Source: Acidobacteriota bacterium (GTDB lineage Bacteria > Acidobacteriota > Blastocatellia > UBA7656). Taken from it: 64,000 nt of DNA. Numbering within the stretch: position 1 is the stretch's first letter; each line of letters begins with the position of its first letter. The stretch lies in assembly GCA_038040445.1 (NCBI GenBank), contig JBBPIG010000018.1:79358-143357 (forward strand), written 5' to 3'. The position numbers were made by a program, and so were the translations under genes. Under the pieces are notes generated by a model. It was not told the DNA's origin. It was given only the letters and a program-made list of their open reading frames with translations, and made no database searches. Shown in pieces: positions 59,213 through 64,000 of the stretch.

Positions 59213-61507
59213 TTATTCGGCCTCGCCAAACTGAATGAGGAAATTCGCGCCGGGAAGAACCTTGAGCGGTTCGGTAGTAATTAGCACGATTTGAGCATTA
59301 ATGCGTTCGAGGAGTTCCCTAGCGATGTAGAGTCCAAGTCCCCGACCGCTTTCGGCCTTGGTTGAATAAAACTCCATAAATATTATTTCCGATAAATCGG
59401 CGTCGATCCCTTGACCATTGTCCGCGACAATTACCTGTCTGCTTTCTTGGTCTATTTTGACTATAATGCGGTGCCTACCAGATTTCTTGTTGAGCCAGTA
59501 GATTGCGTTGTCTATCAGATTGATAAAGACCTGTAACATTAGTCCGAGATTAGTCTGGACAACTATGTCGCCTGGGCCCTCTATTTTGAATCCAATATCG
59601 TATTGAAATTCCCGCCGATAGTAGCGTTGGATTCGTTCCAAGGTGTCCCTTACGCTAATTGCTTTAGTCTCTTTGCGCGATTCCCTAAAAAGCGGCTGTA
59701 GGATTTGCAATTCCTGATATAGGAAATCCAAGTTTTCGGTCAGATCTGAAAAGAATTGTCTCAGGGTAGCAGATGAAAGTCTGTTCTTCTCAAATCTCGT
59801 TACAATGTCATTGGCATTATGAATCATCCTACGAATCAACATGAAGATGTCATGAGAAGATTTTTCAACCGCCATCCCCAACCCGGCAAGTTCCTCCGTG
59901 ATCGAGACCTTGATCTTGTACTGAGCTACCAATTCGTTCGTAGTTGCGACAAACGCGTTCGCCCTTTTCAGGGTCTCTTCATCGCTGCTCTTAATCAATT
60001 GCTTCCGAAGTCGTTCAAATGATTCGTTGAATTTCTTATTTGCGCTGGAAAATAATCGCTCTTTTCTTAACTCGTCGCGTTGTTTATCAACGTCGACAAA
60101 GTCTTTCATGACCTTCAAAGTTGCTTGGAGCAGGGCGACAAAATCCTCAGAAGCCCCGTTTATGTTGACGAGGCCTTCTCTGCTGGCTGCATCTCTTAAT
60201 TGTGGATTGTGCTCTTGGGTGATGAATATGAATCCCAGTAGATCGTTGTAGCTAAAATAGCGACCAGCCTTGTCCTCGGCTCTAAGTTTACTCAAAGAGA
60301 GCCAATCAACACCTCTTTCGCCATAGGGATAAACGCGGGTGAAATCCCGGTACAGATAGACCGAATTGTTTTTGATGAACGCGCGTTCGTGTTCTTTTAA
60401 TTCCAAGTGTTGGTCTCTCCAATCAAAGGCATAAAAGAAAAATGTGCATGGCCCAACATGAGGTTTTCGTCTCACCTTCCAAAATCTGTTTCTATGATAA
60501 GTACTCCTACTGCTCCCATCAGCCTTCCTTATTCGCACAGGCTGTTCTTGTGTTCTTTTGACGAATTCAAGGAATTGCTCCTTAAACATCGGGAAGCCCC
60601 AGAGGTCGTGCTTGGCCGCGTCCGAATCATCAAACAAGTCGATTTGCCCATTGAGTTCCTTATTCCTGTTGTGTCTGTATTTGTAATCCAGAATTCCGCG
60701 CTCACTTATTTGGCCCTCAAACCTGAATGGCGCGAGTTCAATTACTTCTTCAAAGCTGGTTCGGGATCTCGGGTATTCTCTATCATCCCAATAGAGCTTA
60801 ACGTCAAAATCTCTTACGAAGTCTCCCTTAAAGGTCGGTATCGTCGGTGGAATCATTCTCTGGAATGCAACTTGGAGTTTTTCTAATTCCTCCAATCTCC
60901 AGTCATTCCTAGTATCTGAAATCCTTAGCAGAGTACCTTTATGTTTTTCATTGGTGATGCAAACCGGGGAGTCGTTCAATTTCCATTCGTTCATAATTTC
61001 GTCGAGGAACTTTTCGGGAATCTTAGTAGTGGTCGCAAACTCATCATCTTGAGAGTACTCGCGGAAATTCAAAGTTAGATGCACCTCAGGGGTGCGAACG
61101 GTCTTGGTAAAGATTTCTACATAGTTGCCTAATTTATAAATCGCAAACCGTCCCACTCCCTTGTCGCCTTGCATTACTCGCCCTTTGTTTGTGTAGCGGT
61201 GTTGCTTTGATTTCTTTTGGTTTAGCTTGTACGGAGTGGCCGGTTTCATCCAGACGTCTCGAATAATATCTAGTGTCATCCCGTCGCCATCGTCTTCTAT
61301 TTCAATTACAGGCGTCTCTCCGACAACATCGAAATTCAGGAACCGTACTGACACGTGATTTGCGTCGGCGTCATAGCAGTTCTTTACTAACTCAATAACA
61401 CCGACCCATTTACTCGTAATCAGTTGATCTCCCAATATACTGATCAGTCGAGCATATGGTCGGAAACGTTCACGGCCGTGTTTGGGGTTAGAATCGTTAC
61501 TTGACAT
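59213..61507 (-). CDS. Histidine kinase with an extra N-terminal Hsp90/MORC-like GHKL ATPase
   Basis: This 764-residue soluble protein holds two GHKL ATPase modules. Module one (residues 20-200) has E39/N43/D46 in VIELVKNCYDADANHVSV, G1 in IEDDGDGMTLDI (72-76) and G2 in GDKGVGRFAIYKLG (114-119), as in Hsp90, MutL and MORC ATPases, followed by an S5-like middle region. Residues 470-540 are coiled coil. H552 in VEKSSHDIFMLIRRMI is the likely phosphoacceptor of a DHp helix. Module two (640-764) has N663/N667, D696-G700 and GRGLGLYIARELL, a normal kinase ATPase. It has no membrane segment, so sensing is cytoplasmic. It sits between a DNA methyltransferase and a receiver gene, with 10- and 2-base gaps. 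Confidence 0.8.
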   Translation of the reverse strand: MSSNDSNPKHGRERFRPYARLISILGDQLITSKWVGVIELVKNCYDADANHVSVRFLNFDVVGETPVIEIEDDGDGMTLDIIRDVWMKPATPYKLNQKKSKQHRYTNKGRVMQGDKGVGRFAIYKLGNYVEIFTKTVRTPEVHLTLNFREYSQDDEFATTTKIPEKFLDEIMNEWKLNDSPVCITNEKHKGTLLRISDTRNDWRLEELEKLQVAFQRMIPPTIPTFKGDFVRDFDVKLYWDDREYPRSRTSFEEVIELAPFRFEGQISERGILDYKYRHNRNKELNGQIDLFDDSDAAKHDLWGFPMFKEQFLEFVKRTQEQPVRIRKADGSSRSTYHRNRFWKVRRKPHVGPCTFFFYAFDWRDQHLELKEHERAFIKNNSVYLYRDFTRVYPYGERGVDWLSLSKLRAEDKAGRYFSYNDLLGFIFITQEHNPQLRDAASREGLVNINGASEDFVALLQATLKVMKDFVDVDKQRDELRKERLFSSANKKFNESFERLRKQLIKSSDEETLKRANAFVATTNELVAQYKIKVSITEELAGLGMAVEKSSHDIFMLIRRMIHNANDIVTRFEKNRLSSATLRQFFSDLTENLDFLYQELQILQPLFRESRKETKAISVRDTLERIQRYYRREFQYDIGFKIEGPGDIVVQTNLGLMLQVFINLIDNAIYWLNKKSGRHRIIVKIDQESRQVIVADNGQGIDADLSEIIFMEFYSTKAESGRGLGLYIARELLERINAQIVLITTEPLKVLPGANFLIQFGEAE

Positions 61508-61517
61508 GGATCAGTTG

Positions 61518-62717
61518 CTACGGTTTGCGAAAACCCAACACCGATTCCGTACGCATTCGCTTCCGAAGATCAGATTCTTCTGAACTTGTAGGAGGCGGAA
61601 GATATCGGCGGTTGGATGGAAGCTGCCTTTCGTACGGCTTTGTAGGCGTAAGTCCCACGTGTACAGCGGCAGCGCTTACCGCCAGAGCATTTTCTATGAA
61701 CACACCTTTCAAACATGAATTCCCGATGACCAAAATTGCCCTGCCTTTTGGTTTTAAGACTCTTTTAAGCTCAGCCATCATCATCGCCAGATCGAGAATA
61801 TATCGCCGAAAAATCCCAAGTTCTCTGTCAGGCAGTTGATCAATTGATGGCATCGAAGCACAAATGTTATCTGCAACAGTTTCATCCACACCGTGACCGG
61901 GATACTTTTCGCTGCCTATGTTCTCAGACCTGGTGGATCGAAGTTCTGAAATCGTGTGTCCTAGCCATATCAGTGTGAATTTGTGTCCTCGCATGTAATC
62001 GATCGCATTCAAATACGGTGGCGACGTCAAGACAGCATCCACGGACGCGTCGGCTAGAGTTCGAAGATTCCGCGCATCTCCAATGCCAACGCGGACATTG
62101 CCGAGTGGCGGTTGGTCCTCCAAACGCTTAGCTATAAAATCGACGGATTTCAGAAACTCGGGAATCACAAGAAAATCATTTTCGTCGCGCTTCTTATGAG
62201 GGCGGCTGTGAGAAACATCCCATGCGAGTGATGCACCTCGCTTTTTTGTTATGATTATACGGCTGAAGGCAACCCTCAATGCATCCGCGATCGGTCCGCG
62301 ACACCGAAGTAACACGCTACTAAGCCGGCGCAAATCGTCTCTCTGCACCATTCCAAACCAAAAGCTTACAAACTCATCAGTTTCTTGATCATCATCGATC
62401 CAAGGCAAATGGATCAATAAGGGCTCAAGTCTGGTTGCCGCTTCCGCGACGTCTACTGCCTTTTGCCGAAGCCGTTTCGTACAAATTGGAGTCGTCCAGA
62501 CTTTCGTCATTAGGACAGCCAACGGATCACGATCGAATGCTAAACCATGATGCCCTTTTTCCGATGCAAATCGCACCGCCGTTCCTGAACCGGTCATGGG
62601 ATCGAGGACGATCGAACCTGGAGGTAGCTTCGACAATGCCGCTAGAGCAATCTCTGGTGCCATTCGCGCCGGAAAAGGATGAATTGGCTTTAGTGATGTC
62701 TTAGCTGATGAGGTCAT
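61518..62717 (-). CDS. DNA methyltransferase (DNA-modification methylase type)
   Basis: This 399-residue enzyme begins the operon. The SAM-binding motif is LPPGSIVLDPMTGSGTAVRFASEKGH (DPMTGSGT at 39-46), preceded by the typical 'HPFPARMAPE'. The catalytic motif is DAVLTSPPYLNAIDY (TSPPY at 231-235), which indicates an amino-methyltransferase (N6-adenine or N4-cytosine). The order (SAM motif first, catalytic motif later) puts it in the gamma-like group, with a long middle region. The end carries a second conserved region (KPKGRAILVIGNSCLKGVFIENA). No restriction endonuclease gene is adjacent; the kinase follows after 10 bases. Confidence 0.88.
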   Translation of the reverse strand: MTSSAKTSLKPIHPFPARMAPEIALAALSKLPPGSIVLDPMTGSGTAVRFASEKGHHGLAFDRDPLAVLMTKVWTTPICTKRLRQKAVDVAEAATRLEPLLIHLPWIDDDQETDEFVSFWFGMVQRDDLRRLSSVLLRCRGPIADALRVAFSRIIITKKRGASLAWDVSHSRPHKKRDENDFLVIPEFLKSVDFIAKRLEDQPPLGNVRVGIGDARNLRTLADASVDAVLTSPPYLNAIDYMRGHKFTLIWLGHTISELRSTRSENIGSEKYPGHGVDETVADNICASMPSIDQLPDRELGIFRRYILDLAMMMAELKRVLKPKGRAILVIGNSCLKGVFIENALAVSAAAVHVGLTPTKPYERQLPSNRRYLPPPTSSEESDLRKRMRTESVLGFRKP

Positions 62718-62768
62718 ATCGCCTTACAGACAAGTGGGATTCTACCACTAGGAAGGTCCGTGAGATAG

Positions 62769-62990
62769 AAGAATCCCCATTCTTTTGCAGACGCCTTTGA
62801 GAACCGCTACTCCGACCGAGAGAATTGCAGCGCGAAGTTCTGGCTCGACCCGGACGCATCGTCCGTCACGAATCACGGCTACGGCCGGAGAGAATTGCGC
62901 AGCATCCAGCGCATGCCTGGGAACATGGAGCGTGACTGGGTATCGGGCGGGTGGCACTATGTCAACGGAAAGAGGGGTGCGAACGATTGA
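62769..62990 (+). pseudogene. DUF4160-like gene, C-terminal remnant
   Basis: The open frame after a TAG reads KNPHSFADAFENRYSDRENC, then SAKFWLDPDASSVTNHGYGR, then RELRSIQRMPGNMERDWVSG. The 'AKFWLDP...NHGY..REL..I.R' part is the C-terminal half of DUF4160 proteins. There is no start codon and the N terminus (expected 'fr...PHvHv') is degraded to PHSFAD. It is probably a dead first copy of the next gene. Confidence 0.5.
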
Positions 62991-63001
62991 CAACGATTCT
63001 A

Positions 63002-63243
63002 ATGATTGTGGGCTGGCGGTTCTTCTTTTACGCCAATGAACGGAACGAACCGATACACATCCATTGCCGAAGGGAGACGCCGAAGCCAAGTACTGGCTCG
63101 AAGTCGCGGGTTTCCAGGTTATCGAAGCCCACGCCTACAACATGAGTCCAGCGGATAAGCGAATCGTGCGTAGGATCATCTTTGAGCATTTCGACTACAT
63201 CGTGTCAGAGTGGAATAAGTTCGAGGAGAAGAAACATGGATAA
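63002..63243 (+). pseudogene. DUF4160 gene with one frameshift
   Basis: The first frame (MIVGWRFFFYANERNEPIHI then HCRR) is the classic DUF4160 start; a TTG five codons earlier (62987) may be the original start. The second frame continues GDAEAKYWLEVAGFQVIEAH and AYNMSPADKRIVRRIIFEHF to EEKKHG. One extra G in the GGG at 63072-63074 would restore a continuous protein, so this may be a sequencing error or a recent mutation. DUF4160 genes pair with DUF2442 genes as candidate toxin-antitoxin systems; the stop overlaps the next start by eight bases. Confidence 0.7.
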
Positions 63244-63493
63244 GGCACACGACATTCAGAAGGTCGAGTTCATTGGAACGACCATGCTCCTCCAGGTCGA
63301 TGGCCAGAAATACGAAATCGAGATTTCAGAATGGTCGGAACGACTCGCGATGGCAACGCAGGACCAGAGGGAGCGATTCGAGGTGTCTCCGGCAGGATAT
63401 GGGCTTCATTGGCCGGACGTCGATGAGGATTTGTCCATTGACGGTCTGATTGGAGTGAAGCATTCAGCGCCTGCTGCTGAAACGACAAGATGA
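63236..63493 (+). CDS. DUF2442 family protein
   Basis: From ATG 63236 the 85-residue protein reads IQKVEFIGTTMLLQVDGQKY, EIEISEWSERLAMATQDQRE, then FEVSPAGYGLHWPDVDEDLSIDGLIG. The 'sp.GyGlhWPdvDEDLSidgLl' end is diagnostic for DUF2442, small proteins with a helix-turn-helix-like core that act beside DUF4160 partners. It is the only intact member of the cluster at 62.8-63.9 kb. Its start overlaps the DUF4160 stop. Confidence 0.8.
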   Translation: MDKAHDIQKVEFIGTTMLLQVDGQKYEIEISEWSERLAMATQDQRERFEVSPAGYGLHWPDVDEDLSIDGLIGVKHSAPAAETTR

Positions 63494-63630
63494 ATGGCTC
63501 GTCGATGCCCTTGCAGCCGACGCCCAGCACGGCGCTGAGAGAGAATTGCCCATCATCGTGTGTGAGACCCCGAGTCATTGAGAAATGAATGGGACGAATT
63601 CTGCGGTGGTTACACTAGCCAGAGTCTTGA

Positions 63631-63908
63631 AAAGTCGAAGTCACGGACGACACGCTGTCGATTGATCTCGAGGATGGCCGGACTGTCTCGGTCCAATCGG
63701 GTGGTATCCCCGTCTCGCGAATGGCACACCCGCGGAACGCGCTAATCTTCAGATAAGCGGGGCTGGCTATGGAGTACATTGGCCGGACCTCGACGAAGAC
63801 ATCTGCGTCGAAGGACTGTTGCTCGGCAAGCGCTCGTCGGCGAGCCCGTCTTCCTTTGAGCACCGGTTGCAACGTCGCAGAGAGAAGCTGCCACAAGACG
63901 CGGCGTAG
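63631..63908 (+). pseudogene. Second DUF2442 gene with one frameshift
   Basis: KVEVTDDTLSIDLEDGRTVS is followed by VQSG in the first frame, then WYPRLANGTPAERANLQISG, AGYGVHWPDLDEDICVEGLL in the second. The break is at GGG 63699-63701; one added G would join them, exactly as in the DUF4160 gene. The tail (SSFEHRLQRRREKLPQDAA) extends beyond the usual end. No good start codon precedes it, so decay, or assembly error at G runs, is equally possible. Confidence 0.6.
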
Positions 63909-63961
63909 TCGGCCAAAGCGTGCGCCCGGCAGACGGGAATTGGCTCTCCGTCAGGAGGGCC

Positions 63962-64000
63962 ATGTTTATAGACGCCAACGCCGAGCCAATCCGCCCTCCG
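63962..64000 (+). CDS. Start of an unidentified gene (continues past the window)
   Basis: ATG 63962 is preceded by AGGAGGG at a good distance. The first 13 codons read MFIDANAEPIRPP. That is too short to identify. The opening has the feel of serine/threonine kinase leaders ('..EPI.gYrl...'), but this is a guess. Confidence 0.35.
   Translation, partial: MFIDANAEPIRPP

Noticed and set aside
61518..62717. Complete restriction-modification system
   Set aside because: The methyltransferase has no restriction endonuclease beside it; the next genes are a kinase-like ATPase and a receiver protein.
1..64000. tRNA and rRNA genes
   Set aside because: I looked for T-arm consensus and cloverleaf patterns on both strands and found no convincing tRNA; no rRNA-like stretch was seen. 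A covariance-model search would be decisive.

Overview
This window is GC-rich bacterial DNA that looks like an Acidobacteriota chromosome, perhaps of the Blastocatellia type. The assignment is an inference: no ribosomal RNA or ribosomal protein gene is present. It rests on a PadR regulator paired with a 949-residue duplicated MacB-type permease (the 'ADOP' arrangement typical of acidobacteria), a plug-and-barrel TonB receptor with a CarboxypepD_reg-like leader domain, several secreted peptidases and quinoproteins, and many small toxin-antitoxin genes between housekeeping genes.

Layout. 0-8.6 kb: the end of a sulfatase gene, a secreted protein, PadR plus permease with a clear 21-bp palindromic operator, a broken DUF5678-retropepsin pair, and a three-gene overlapping operon (secreted protein, desaturase-Rossmann fusion, LTA-synthase-like membrane sulfatase). 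8.8-13.4 kb: a CYTH enzyme, an intact DUF5678-retropepsin pair, and an ECF sigma / anti-sigma / Spy-like / dihaem cytochrome operon. 13.7-26 kb: a VapC-type module, a TonB receptor, two quinoproteins, small metabolic genes (VOC, dodecin, methyltransferase, esterase), and a LytTR two-component pair. 26-39 kb: S46 and S9 peptidases, a second and deleted copy of the VapC module, two glycosyltransferases, prepilin peptidase, and gamma-glutamyltransferase. 39-43 kb: a patch of HigBA, HicB and other small paired genes, then tyrS. 43-57.8 kb: an M20 amidase, DUF2911, PqaA, a frameshifted VapC, DUF72, a UbiB kinase, an integron-integrase remnant, an amidohydrolase, a class C beta-lactamase-like hydrolase, and a clan-D glycoside hydrolase.

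The most interesting region is 57.9-62.7 kb. This AT-richer operon encodes a DNA methyltransferase, a 764-residue protein with an N-terminal Hsp90/MORC-like GHKL ATPase and a C-terminal histidine-kinase core, and a receiver-domain protein with an unrecognised C-terminal half. I read it as a candidate defence or DNA-state-sensing system of two-component type. It is followed by decayed tandem DUF4160/DUF2442 genes.

A second theme is the intergenic DNA. At least seven families of long imperfect palindromes sit between genes, often at convergent gene ends, and several recur in the window. I found no tRNA, rRNA, CRISPR array or intact insertion sequence.
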